Assembly: GCF_000764305.2 (NCBI RefSeq)
Contig: NW_025933077.1
Coordinates: 34,137-98,136, forward strand
Direction of reading: 5' to 3'
DNA length: 64,000 bases
Source of the DNA: Hyalella azteca
Taxonomy: Eukaryota > Arthropoda > Malacostraca > Amphipoda > Hyalellidae
In this document: one piece after another, positions 1 to 10,622 of the stretch
How positions within the stretch are numbered: the stretch's first letter is position 1
Layout: every line of letters begins with the position of its first letter
Notes under the pieces: generated by a model
What the model saw: only the letters and a program-made list of their open reading frames with translations
Database searches by the model: none
What the model was told of the DNA's origin: nothing
Position numbers and translations under genes: made by a program

Positions 1-906
1 TTGATATCAGCTAGCTGCCACGTTTCACACATTCATTTCATTTAATTTTGGTTTGACGAGGGGGAAGAGGCCAGAGGGGAGACACATATGGGATGCAAGA
101 TATTGGGACAAAATTTACAGCACAGAGATAGTTTGTTTAAGGGTAAGCTAGTAAGAAGAGTAAGTAATAAGAAGAGTAAGTAATAGACTAATGAAGTGAA
201 AATGACAATGACGATAGAGGAAAGGGAGAATAATTTTAATAGAAAAGTTTTTATGTTGGTTATTGCTAGTTCCAATTTATTGCACAGTAGTTTTGTACAT
301 TGGTATCGCAACATTGTTAGCTGCCAAACACTAGAGAATACTTTTTCCACTTTATATTGTACTTCTATTATAGTTTTTTCTTTTTATTTGCTTTTTCTTT
401 ACAAATATGTTTCTATGCCCACCCGGCTGCCTCTATTCTCACCAGCCTTTTCTTCTCCCTCCATCTCCATGCACCCTTCAAAAAAACGCTTTCCACTATC
501 AGTCATGTCATGTCAGTCATAAATTACATATTCTCACTCACTTTTCAACCTATTTCTTTCATTCTTTGACATCCCATTTTATTCCAGTTACACCCTGTAC
601 AGTCATTAACCATTCATCGCTTATTCTGTTATCCATTTACTCACCCTCATGTACCACAGGTACCTACATCTTTCGCGCCCAACGCTCATCATTCATTCCT
701 GCTAGTCGGTACTTATATCTCTCCCACCCATAATTTTTAGCTCCGTACACAGATTTCTTCTTTAACTCACGTTGTTTATTAAAAAGAGTTTACAACCATT
801 TTATAACGGCTTTTCCTGGGCCAACAAAGAGCAATACCGACTCAATACCGACAGACAGCATTCGATAGTTGATACCAGCGAAGGCATCGAAGTTCACAGA
901 ATGTAA
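1..906. other. intergenic, nothing recognised
   Basis: T/C-rich low-complexity sequence. Open frames on both strands (for example 42-350 minus and 407-733 plus) are composed of simple residues, overlap each other in several frames and match no family I know, so I do not call a gene here. Confidence 0.5.
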
Positions 907-909
907 AGG

Positions 910-1152
910 GCAGGGTGGCCCAGTGGTTACAGCTCAGAGTACCAAGATTGGCGCAGAGAGGCGCGGGTTCGATCCCAGCTCTATGCGCCAGTTTCTGGTC
1001 AGAATCGGCAAGGAGGCCGGGCGGTTAAGCACAGCAGAATTGTAGCAGTGAGTAGCGAGTTCGAGACCGCAAAATGCTGTGAATGTTCTGCGATGTTAAG
1101 AATTGGCGACAGGCCTACGGCCTACTAAACGCTGAAACCGCTATTTTTATTA
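910..1152 (+). mobile_element. tRNA-derived SINE, near full-length copy
   Basis: The head has an A-box-like TGGCCCAGTGG and a B-box-like GGTTCGATCCC about 50 bases apart, the internal Pol III promoter layout of a tRNA-derived SINE. The body ends in a characteristic tail (GGCGACAGGCCTACGGCC, then AACGCTGAAACCGCTATT). The same sequence recurs on both strands at least nine more times here, complete or truncated, which shows it is a dispersed retroposon and not a tRNA gene. Confidence 0.85.
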
Positions 1153-1649
1153 AACAAATCCAAAGCCTCTGATTGGTCAGTTAGCCAGATGGTTTTGATA
1201 TTACCCTTTTAGCTAATGAATGTGTTAGAAGAATGTGTTATAAATTCTTTGATTATGGAAGCGGTCATGCCAGAGGGTGCAAAAAAGGTAAGGATTGCCC
1301 CTTCTATCATCCTACGCTGTGCTGGAGTATCATGAACTGAGAGGACTGCACGAGAAAAAACTCGTTTACACCACATCAAATCAAGAAAACAAAGTGGAGA
1401 AAACGGCAATAGAGCGAGAATCAATGGTAGGCCCTCACAGCAAATGGCGATGCCTTCCGCACAGCCCGCCCCTCGCGCTCAGGGAAGACAGAGCAACGCT
1501 GAGAGAAACACCGTTGGAAGGAGCGGTGAGGTACGAGGTGGAAATGAACGGAGTCAATAGAGAAGGGAAGGCGACTTAGCTAATCTACTGAGTAGCCGAT
1601 GTATACGGGGCAGAGAAGCACGTGAGGAGCAAGAGGTTACCCTCAGTGC
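1153..1649. other. no gene called; possible LINE 5' portion
   Basis: Begins with a short piece (1160-1210) whose reverse complement recurs near 54550-54600, so it is a dispersed repeat. From about 1380 it becomes GC-rich and runs into the LINE endonuclease region downstream. It may be the decayed 5' end of that element, but I recognise no domain. Confidence 0.35.
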
Positions 1650-2590
1650 TTTTTTAGACATGAAGGACCAAATGCAATATCAATTGGAAATGATGCAACT
1701 CCAGATAAAGGAGCTGCTGGGTCAGGGACGCCTGGCAGATCGGTGTCGCTGCAGGTAAGAACATCAAGAAGGGAAGAGTCTGGCATCCTGCTGGCCAATA
1801 TCGAGGGACTCTTCCCACGAAGAGTGCGCCACAAGATTGGCGTGCTGAGAGAGATGGCCGACGAAGGTGGGATCTTTATGATTGCAATAACGGAGTCGCA
1901 CCTAAGGAAGGATATACTGGATACAGAAATTACAATGGAAGGATTTCAACACTATCGTGCTGATCGAATTGGAGGGAGGAAGAAGGGAGGAGTAATTGTT
2001 TACCTTAGGAACTCCCTCGCAAGAAGCACGGTGGAATTGAGATCGGAATCTTGAAACTCTGACGGATTTGTTGAACACGTACTACTCCACATAATAAAAC
2101 TTGACCTCTGCGTAGCTATAGTCTATAGGCCGCCTGCTTGCCCATCGGAAAATTTTAGCAAAACCCTGGAGGAAATAGAAACCAAGGTGGCTGGACTGGA
2201 TGAACCAGCCCCAGCCTGACAATGGGGGAGACTTCAATCTCCCACGAATCCGTTGGACAAGCCCTGATGGCTTAGAGATCGGTGACCGCGACAGAAGTCA
2301 AGAAGCCAAACTAGTGAAGTTCGCTGCGGAACACTTGCTCAGTGAGCAGGTATGGTTGCCGACAAGGGAACGAAATATTCTCGATCTCTTCTTTACTGAT
2401 AATTAATGAATGGTGGTTGACGTCCGGGTTGAAGAAACCTCCCTGTCAGACCACCGACTGGTGAGGGTGGATACGACCATTGGAACTTATACCCAGCCCA
2501 GGGCTATACTTCAAAATGGACTGGCAGGACTCAACTTTCACCATCGAAGAACAGATTGGGAGGCAATATGCACACTGTTAGAAAAACCAC
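1650..2590 (+). mobile_element. LINE (CR1/jockey-type) endonuclease fragment, degenerate
   Basis: Conceptual translation in broken frames shows the apurinic-type endonuclease domain of a non-LTR retrotransposon: ITESHL, then YRADR...KGGVIVY, CVAIVYRPP, GDFNLPRIRW, a T-R-x-x-NILDLFFTDN block and SDHRLV. These are the ordered motifs of the CR1/jockey type. The frame is interrupted by stops and shifts (after 2053, near 2200 and at 2404-2406), and no reverse transcriptase domain follows, so this is a dead 5' fragment. The reading runs from about 1743; the 1650-1740 part (Gln/Leu-rich) may belong to the preceding region. Confidence 0.75.
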
Positions 2591-2600
2591 CGTAAAAAAA

Positions 2601-2672
2601 CGTTCCCACTGGCGTTACAGTGGCCGGTTACTTACCGTTAAATTAAACGGTGGGAACGTTTCCCGGGAGAAA
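2601..2672. repeat. short inverted repeat
   Basis: AACGTTCCCAC and GTGGGAACGTT face each other across about 40 bases, just after the LINE fragment stops. This could be the end of a small DNA element or a simple hairpin; the rest of the element is not identifiable. Confidence 0.4.
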
Positions 2673-4742
2673 ACGGTTTGCCCGTTATTGTATTTAAATA
2701 GCTTTTTTTAGCAGGTTCATACTATATAATCGGGTTTTTACAAAGGCATAATAAAGAACGAAAGAAATTGGGTCTAATATTTATTTTTGGTTGAAATTGA
2801 AATTATACCATTTGAAATTAAACTAATTATATTAATAATTACCTACTATTGAATTAGTACGGTATTACTATTACTAATTGAAATTTATAATAATTTCATT
2901 TTATTATAGTGATATGATTACGAACATCATCTCATGGGGTCTTCCTAAGACAATGTCCTTCCGTGCTGGGTAAACATGATGTAAATTGATAGATGCCTCA
3001 TGATTAATGGTAGAAAATAGGTCGTATTTTACATAAAGATGGGTAGAAGAATATTATTCCCAATTTTGCAATTCCTATTTAAAATTATGTTTCAAGTTCA
3101 AAATGAAAATTCTGCGCGGTGAATCAAAAGTGAAATCAGTTCTATAAAATTCCGAAGACCAGATCAGAAACACAAAGGGTCTACAAGTATCGCTGTGAGA
3201 TATTCTTCACCGATCACTGAATAGAACTCGTCCCTATATCAGCTCAAGTGAGACGCACATAAGTACCTAGCTAAAAACCTAGTAAATGATATAAAATGCA
3301 CTTCAAAAGTGCAACAGAAGAAACATACAATACAACTGGAAGCAAAATAAGAGACAGTGAGGACCAAGGTATTAACGGCCGTACAATAGCTCTCCCATAG
3401 GTATTTCCGCATGTAAGCTTTAATGTTATGCAATTAGAGATGCGTACAAAGAACCTAGTTTACTAATTTCGATGTCGAACCCAAAGCTTCGGCCTCCGGT
3501 TTCAATTTTCTCCTCATGATGGGAGAGGTCAGAAAGACTGCAGCCTGGAGATGACTCCCACAGGAAGGAGACGGGAACGTCCGTTGTAATGACAGGCAGG
3601 CGAAGAGGTGCTCAGTGGAGCGGAATGGTTCCCCCACAACTCGAGAAGAACCGCGCTTGCGAAGGGCCCCACCTTGAATGTGAAGGACCCAAGGTGCCTA
3701 CAAAAGCACGAACGTTGCTAATCCAGCTCGGAGTGGTAGGGGAGCGGGAGCATTACTTTCTCGGGGGCGCCCTGGAGAGGTGGGGCGGCCAGGACCCTGA
3801 GGAGGTGAGGCGGTCCGGACTCTGGAGAGGTGAGACGGCCTGTATCCTTTTCTTCTCGGCGGTCCCCGCGGTGTTGGAGGCGATGGCCGTGTGATGGGTC
3901 CGTAAATGCTCCACATAGGAGCCTGCTGGCAGGCAGCCACCTACCAATACTTTGACAATGAAATGACCAAAGCGGGACAGCAGGACAACCTTCACGAATC
4001 TTTATACTGGAGGGGCAAAGACAATCGGGAAGAATGAGCGTGGGCTTGGAGGGCGCTCGCCAGGAACTCAGCAGAATCTTCGCCGTGGGGTACCCCGCTG
4101 CGTGCCACTTTGCTTCTGTAGGTTCCGTGGTCGGGCCAAACAGCAGACATTTCCCAGTCGGCACCTCTCCTACTGATCAAAGCACTATTGGATGCACTCC
4201 TGCGGGTAGTGGATTTAGGCTCGCAGAGTACCTGCAAAAAGTATTCAAGTTAGTCGAAAATAATTGTAGATATAAAAACTGATGGAGCCTACACCTGGAA
4301 AAAGACCAACAATGAACTTCAAATCAATAAATGGAGGACCTGAGGCGGCGAGGCCTTAGTATGATCAATGTATCATGAACAGGAGATTGGATGAGCACAT
4401 TTGTGAGAGTTATTGCTACAATTGGCAGTGAAATCAGCCACTCAATTGGTTTATCAATATTTGAATCCATTAAATGCCTATCTTGTTAAATTTTGCGATT
4501 ATACCCAAATGATTAAAGATAGAAATGCCTGAAATTTGCTTAGAAATACATTAAAATACGCTGATGGATCAGAAACTGCCGAGCCACAATATTTCTACAG
4601 AGGGAGTTACATACCTCTTCAGACATCACAGCTGCGCAGACTGCATTCGGTTATTCGTTGTCTGTGGCGTAGTGGGAAGTGTAAGGAGAAATATTTAATT
4701 AAAAGTGGAAGTGGAAAGAGAAATATTAGTGAAGGAGCAGGA
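2673..4742. other. intergenic: AT-rich, then a GC-rich block of unknown nature
   Basis: 2673-3440 is AT-rich with no gene signal. 3530-4250 is clearly GC-richer than its surroundings and has several overlapping open frames on the minus strand (up to 148 codons at 3718-4164). They overlap in three frames and show no family motifs. It may be a transposon remnant. No signal-peptide exon for protease copy 1 was found in this stretch. Confidence 0.4.
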
Positions 4743-4935
4743 TTACTCTACTCCCCCTCTACTCCCCCTCTACTCCCCCTCCACTCCCCTTCTACTCCCC
4801 CTCTACTCCCACTCTACTCCCCCTCTACTCCCCCTCTACTCCCCCTCTACTCCCCCTCTACTCCCCCTCTACTCCCCTTCTACTCCCCCTCTACTCCCCC
4901 TCTACTCCCCCTCTACTCCCCCTCTACTCCCACTC
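4743..4935 (+). repeat. 11-bp minisatellite (CTACTCCCCCT)n
   Basis: About 17 nearly perfect tandem copies of an 11-bp pyrimidine-rich unit. It ends directly at the CAG acceptor of exon 2 of protease copy 1, so it forms that exon's polypyrimidine tract. Because 11 is not a multiple of three, every frame cycles through the same Pro/Leu/Ser/Tyr pattern, which produces long but meaningless open frames. Confidence 0.95.
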
Positions 4936-5775
4936 AGGCTGCCGCTGTGTCCCACTCAATGAGTGTCCGGAGCTGCGACCGCCTGTGGGGCTGCGGCTCT
5001 CGTACGACCAAGCGGCGACCATACGCCGCCTAAAATGCGGCCAAGACAATCGTACTATCAAGGTGGGTCAGGGTGACCCATGTGGTGAGGGAGGAGTGGT
5101 AACTTGGTCAGGCAGGTAACCACTGCACCACCCCTGCCCATGTGGGTTTTGGTGACCCGCGTTATAGGTTATAGGTACATCATATCAATTATATATTACA
5201 TAGGATCAATTGTCCAACACACTTTATACAATTTTGTATATATACTCATACATCCCTCCCTCCCCCCCAGGTGTGTTGTGGGGCAGGGGCGCAGCCTGTG
5301 CGATTGGCAGACCCCCCTCCACCTCCCCCTCCTGTGGGTGGGGGGGACGGGGCGGGAGGGGGGCATCCTACAGTCCTGCCTCAGTCCTGCGGCGTGACCG
5401 CGTCCAATGACAGGATACACGAGGGGAAGGACGCCCCTCTGGGGGGCAACCCCTGAATGGTCGCACTGGGGTACTTGGGTGGGTGAATAACAGATGATGG
5501 AATCCCAGCTGTAATAAGTTGAAGTCTAATAAAAAATGTCAAAAAAATCTGGTTAATGAATAATATAATAAATCAGCTTAATAATCATTAACAATCTGCT
5601 CAACAATCAATATTGAACCACTGCATTTTATTTGCCAGTCACACCCATGACCGTCCAACGCTCAGGAACATAGGTTGATTAGTTCTTCTATTTCATAAAC
5701 TTCACTTAGATTAAAGAGTTAATAGATTGCGGAGTAGATGTAGATTGTACGTAGACTGATGCTACTCCTTCGTTT

Positions 5776-6105
5776 AACATACCTTCGCTTGAGTGAAAGA
5801 TATTAAACCCGTCTTCCCATGGTCATAAGCCTCATACTCCAATATTGAGCCCCTGAATAACATACCTTCGCTTAAGTGAAAGATATTAAACCCGTCTTCC
5901 CATGGTCATAAGCCTCTTACTCCAATNAGCCCCTGAATAACATACCTTCGCTTAAGTGAAAGATATTAAACCCGTCTTCCCATGGTCTTAAGCCTCTTAC
6001 ACCAATATTGAGCCCCTGAATAACATACCTTCGCTTAAGTGAATGATATTAAACCCGTCTTCCCATAAACCCGTCCTCATACACCAATATTGAGCCCCTG
6101 AATTT
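5776..6105 (+). repeat. 83-bp tandem repeat, four copies
   Basis: Units begin AACATACCTTCGCTT at 5776, 5859, 5939 and 6022 (spacings 83, 80, 83). They lie in intron 3 of protease copy 1. The second unit holds the only ambiguous base I noticed in the window (n at 5927) and is shorter there, so that point is poorly resolved in the assembly. Confidence 0.9.
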
Positions 6106-7046
6106 TGCATGCCTGTCCACCGTCCCAGCAGACGACAATCAGCAGCTGAAATTCCAGTGCGGGGCGAGCCTGGTGACGCGCCAGCACGTCGTCACCGCCG
6201 CCCACTGCCTCCACCCTGACGCTATCGGCTTCCAGACACTGTCAGTTATATATAGTTTATTTATAATATAGTAGTTATATTTATAATGTAATAGTTTATA
6301 TTATAATATTGCCGGAGGGATACTTTAAATTTATATAAATTACATTTTCATGACCTATACCGACACATTCACTGCAAGTAATTATAGTAATGTTGTGGTT
6401 AAAACTGTCATATACATAAATTTTTTGGTAAAAAACAACGCATTCACTGCCAAAAAACAAATGTGATTATGAGTCGTTTATTTTCTGTTCATTCTATAAC
6501 ATTTACTGGCAAATTGCGCAACAAGTTCACGTTGTACAGAGTTACCTGTTAACACATTCCATGTATTCCAAACGCTCGTGGAAGTTACTAAACTTCTAAA
6601 ATATTTTAAAAACTACCTGCCTATCACTCCTATATATCAACCATTTTTAATATTCCTCCCTCCCATGTCCATCAGCTGATAAATGAAGAAAGTAAATACA
6701 GTTAAGAATCTACTGTAAACATAAATAAACCGAATTTATATATCCGATCAAATAAAATTATCTTCAGGAAACAATTGAACATCGGCGAGTGGAACACGCA
6801 GACAGACCCCGACTGTTCCGTGTCTCCAGCGTCTGGCAAGCGCGTCTGCGCGCCACCCGTTGTCGTACGTCAGCCCGCTGCCGTTACTTGGCACCCACAG
6901 TACAACAACAACGGGAAGTACAACAACGACATCGCCGTTATCAGGCTAGACAAGCCTGTCACTTTTGGAGGTGAGGTTTGTTAACAATAAAAGAATTGAC
7001 ACAAAGGAATAAGGCGTTGCGATTGAAAGCTTGCTTGTAGCAAGAG

Positions 7047-7150
7047 CATCGTACGTCAGGACGCTGCCGTCACTTTACACCTCTAGCACAACAACAACGG
7101 AAAGTATTGCAACGGAATGCCATTTTTGGAGGTCATGTTTGTTCATAAAT
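7047..7150 (+). pseudogene. relic of duplicated exon 5 in intron 5 of copy 1
   Basis: The segment repeats the second half of exon 5 and its donor: CGTACGTCAGGACGCTGCCG, then an ACAACAACAACGG-AAGTA block, then TTTTGGAGGTCATGTTTGTT. It aligns with the true exon at 6868-6982 but has lost the frame and the catalytic-Asp codon. Shorter remnants of the same relic occur at the same intron position in copies 2, 3 and 4. Confidence 0.75.
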
Positions 7151-7404
7151 ACAAAGTGACATAAGAGAAACGAAAAGCTAGAACAATATTTAAGCGTGCG
7201 AGTTGAAGCGATTGTATTGTACGTCTGGTCGTTACTCTTACACGACTTGACCAAAATACATACACTTTCATCAAGCATTTTCCATCACAAGAACAAGAAT
7301 CGATATGCTGTTGTCGAGAAAAAACCCACACTTTATAGAACGAGTTTTCCTCATTGAGAGACGGAAAACCTCCAGATATATAACTTGTATTATTGAAATG
7401 AGGT

Positions 7405-7590
7405 CCAAATCGCCCAGTGAATTACTGTAACTTCGAAGTACCAAGATTGGTTCACTAAATTGTAGATTCAATCCCGGCTAGCTATAAAAATTTCTGGTAA
7501 ACATCGGTAAGGTGGCTGGTAAGTTAAGAACCACAAAATTGTAGCAATGAATTAAGGGTTCAAAGTCCCAGCCAACTGTGAGGAACATAG
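7405..7590 (+). mobile_element. degraded SINE
   Basis: Diverged copy of the tRNA-derived SINE: CGCCCAGTGAATTAC corresponds to the A-box end, followed by GTACCAAGATTGG and a TTCAATCCC B-box, then the AAAATTGTAGCAATGAA body. It lies in intron 5 of protease copy 1. Confidence 0.65.
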
Positions 7591-8423
7591 GATTTTTAAA
7601 TCATATCGCTTACGCGCGATTTAATCATGCTAATCCTTCCTTAGGTGCAGTTGATTCATTTAAATCGCACATAATCAAACTGCCTTTTTTTCTGAGCATC
7701 AGTTGAATGTTATGTAAACCACGACATACCATCAACGTCTAAGGTTAAGTTATTGATTATATCGAGACTCTGGCTGATGTTGAACATGACGGCGTGAAGA
7801 CTTTGGAGGCACCCGTATATAGAGTTGTTTTCAAGTTACAATATATCAAATTCGTAAAAAAATGTGCAAACAAAAAAGTTTGAACTCGTGTAAGAGTTCG
7901 ATGTGTGATTGCTACTGAGATCTTTTTATAAACTTATTGGGAAAAAGCGAGCCTCAGATTTAATTAAATTCGTCTAGAATTGTAATTCTTCAGACTAATT
8001 TCCATCTAAAATTTTCATAAAACTACATGCTTCGGATATACCTACCTAACGTCGCCCAAGGTTTAAATCCCCACTCTCTGCTTAATTTGAAATTCTCTAG
8101 TTACCCATATACCAAATCTATTTACCCCTACAGCGTTTATACAACCAATTTGCATTCCGGCTGATTTTGACCCGAAAACCCGGACTGCGTCGGATGTCAA
8201 CCCGCTGGCTTCAGCGACAGGCTGGGGGAAGACGGAGAAGCTGGACTCCTCCCCAGTGCTGCAGGAGATCAAACTCCCCCTGGTGGACATGCAGCGCTGC
8301 AATGCCTCCTACGCGGGCATCCTAAATGATAAACAGGTGAGGGCAGTGCAAGCAATCACTCGGAGATTTTTCCATCCGCGACCAATTATCTTCTATTATA
8401 TCACCGCACTAACTTTAAACTAA

Positions 8424-8612
8424 GGTCAGGGTGGCCCGGTTCTTTTAGTTCAGTGCACCAGGATTGGAACAGTGAATTGCGAGTTCAATCCAAGCTTCCT
8501 GAGACAGTTCTGGTTAAAATCGGCGAGGAGGCTAGGCTGTTAAGAATCGGCAACAGGCCAACATATGGCCTAATCAACTCAGACACCGCAATATCATTTA
8601 TTAGTGCGGCGA
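8424..8612 (+). mobile_element. SINE with internal deletion
   Basis: Starts GGTCAGGGTGGCCC, keeps AGTTCAATCC and AATCGGCGAGGAGGC, and ends with the GCAACAGGCCAACATATGGCC tail. The middle section of the family sequence is missing. It lies in intron 6 of protease copy 1, 88 bases after the exon 6 donor. Confidence 0.75.
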
Positions 8613-9552
8613 AGTTTGAGAACAAGGTATTCGCGACCATCGTGTGATATCTTGCTCTGACCCCAGACAAGGCAGTTGCTTCTATCGATTGTGTAGTTTT
8701 TTCCAAATGATATCTGAGCCAGCATGAATTTTGGGGCTACGAGTGCCTTTCAGGTGTCCGAGGAATTGCAACGGTTGGCTGGAATTAATTGGATTCGGCG
8801 ACCTCTGACCACCCTTTATTACTGACCGCTAGGTGTCATGCTAGCAGCCTTGTGCGGTGTCAGCTGAGTAATTTACAACGTCTGTGTTTTTCTATTCCAT
8901 CCCCACGCCTGCATCGGAAGTCTTATTACTCGGGATTTTCACTCCACGTGTGAAGATGCGTGCCTTTAATTAGTTTCTTGTAACAAATATAAGGAGGCTG
9001 ATCATGAATGCAGGGTATTCCAATAAGTGGAGAAAATAAGTAAAACCAATCGACATCAGCAAAAAATGATGGAGAAGTAGCTAAATTCTCGGCCATTAAT
9101 ATGCAAAGTGTCTTGAAATCTCTCTTCATCATAACTCTTTTGGATACAAATTTTTTTTATTATTGCTACTGTCCACAGATAACAAATAAATTTAGCATGG
9201 AAATATTCAGATTGTAATCTCATTTACGAGTTAAGTTCAAGTGAACCTACTTAAATGAAGAGATCCCATAGGAACTATAGGCAAGTCTGTCCGAGGCTCT
9301 TGATATTCCCCTTAACATCATCAACCCTCCCCTCCTTTCTTGCAGATATGCGCTGGGGGAGTGAAGGGGGAGGACTCATGCGAGGGGGACAGCGGGGGTC
9401 CTTTAGTGACCACGAGCAAGGACGGGGACAAGCACCTCCTCATAGGACTCACGTCCTTCGGTGGTGTCCTATGTGGCGGACACAACAGCTACGCAGTCTA
9501 CACGGCCGTCCACAAGTACCGGGACTGGATCATCCAGACCCTCGCGGTATAG

Positions 9553-10428
9553 GACCTTGGGTGAGACCCTGGGTGTCCAAAGGGTATTAGGATTTACCTA
9601 AGACCTGTGGTCAGACCCTGGGTGACTGGTTTCTTTGGTTTAACGCAGGATTATTGTCAGATGTCAGACCCTAGATGTTCAGGGTATCAAGTTTACCTTA
9701 GGAAGCTCAAAATTTAGCAGTTTGCCATGCCGGGAGTTGAGTGCAGGTGCTCAGGCAGCTGGTACAATTGAATTATCATCGGCATTAGCAGCAGGTACAG
9801 TGGTTTATCATTGATATTTCAAGCTGCAATAATAATTTTGCTGCATGACAGTATATTAAAGGGTACCTAAAATTATATAGGTTTAGGGTATGAATGGACG
9901 GATTAGCGAAGCTGAAATAGGTTATAATTGTGTTTCACGAATGGAACATGCATAAAAGTATACAAGATGTTTGGATACCCTTCACTGGTTATTCAGATAT
10001 AGCAGTATAGGTCTAATTAACAATTTTCTGTTGGTAAAGTATCATAGAAATGATACAGTATCAACATAATAACGTGGATAATGAAACCAAAAAGACGACA
10101 ATATTATTTAATGGATAAAATGAGGGAAATTTGAACCCTATTTTCAGTCCCCCTCACACTACAATAAAATTACACCGTTCCCGTGCGTTTTAATGCCCCC
10201 TTAGCTACACAGTTGTCGTGGATAAATAAATGGATATTTTCAGTCCTTATCCGGCATCAGAATTTCAGTCAGAAGGATTATAGGAGACGGATTGATTAAG
10301 GATCACGTCCGGTAAGTGGCATACAAGGGTAACATAAATCAAGAACTCAGGTTTAGCAATACTTTGAAATAAATAAGCATTTACTTAGTCACCCCTCCTT
10401 CCACTAATATTTTAATCAGGTTAGGAAT
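9553..10428. other. 3' flank of copy 1 and intergenic, nothing recognised
   Basis: The first 150 bases carry short repeats of a GACCCTGG/TTCAGG theme that also follows exon 7 in the other copies. Beyond that it is AT-rich sequence without motifs. The 3' flank differs from those of copies 2-5, which fits copy 1 being older. Confidence 0.5.
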
Positions 10429-10622
10429 CCTGGGGTCATATTTTCACAACTCGCTAAGTGAACGTAAGTACTTACGATCTATTTTCTTGTCTATGATTGG
10501 TGGATTTTGCTTGAAAGGCCGTCATCCACCGGATTGACCGGATTTTGCTTGAAAGGCCGTTTTGCTTGAAAGGCTGATGAACTTGCGACCTCTTAACTTT
10601 TTTTGAAAGTATAGACCCTGGT
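10429..10622. mobile_element. MITE, copy A
   Basis: Imperfect terminal inverted repeats: the left end reads CTGGGGTCATATTTTCACAA and the right end, reverse complemented, CAGGGTCTATACTTTCAAAA. The inside carries ACTCGCTAAGTGAACGTAAG and GATTGGTGGATTTTGCTTGA. A second copy is at 30661-30809, and a related core lies after the gag remnant near 54410. Copy A has an extra internal duplication of TTTTGCTTGAAAGGC. Confidence 0.7.

Larger units (their letters stand above)
4938..9552 (+). pseudogene. CLIP-domain serine protease, copy 1 (exon 1 missing, nonsense in exon 3)
   Basis: Exons seen: 2 at 4938-5062 (CLIP, CRCVPLNEC), 3 at 5271-5478, 4 at 6129-6240 (TAAHC), 5 at 6768-6970 (NNDIAV), 6 at 8134-8336 and 7 at 9346-9552 (EGDSGGP, ending in TAG). 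Splice phases agree with the other copies. This is the most divergent copy: exon 4 starts with three codons fewer, and the activation site reads R|IHEG instead of R|IFGG. Exon 3 has TGA at 5454-5456 where all others have TGG (Trp of NPWMVALGY). No signal-peptide exon was found upstream; the 11-bp array occupies the position just before exon 2. The catalytic His, Asp and Ser codons all survive. Residue 226 (chymotrypsin numbering) is Ala (YAVYT, codon 9493-9495) instead of Gly, at the wall of the S1 pocket. I read it as an old copy disabled by nonsense mutation, unless the base at 5456 is a sequencing error. Confidence 0.85.

Noticed and set aside
960..1010. tRNA gene suggested by A and B boxes
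   Set aside because: No full cloverleaf, and the same sequence with an identical non-tRNA tail is repeated many times; it is a SINE head.
3718..4164. 148-aa minus-strand protein in the GC-rich block
   Set aside because: Three overlapping frames are open because of base composition; no conserved motif or splice context.
4536..5033. 165-codon Pro/Leu/Ser-rich frame
   Set aside because: It reads through the 11-bp minisatellite, which is open in all frames, and then crosses exon 2 of protease copy 1 in the wrong frame.
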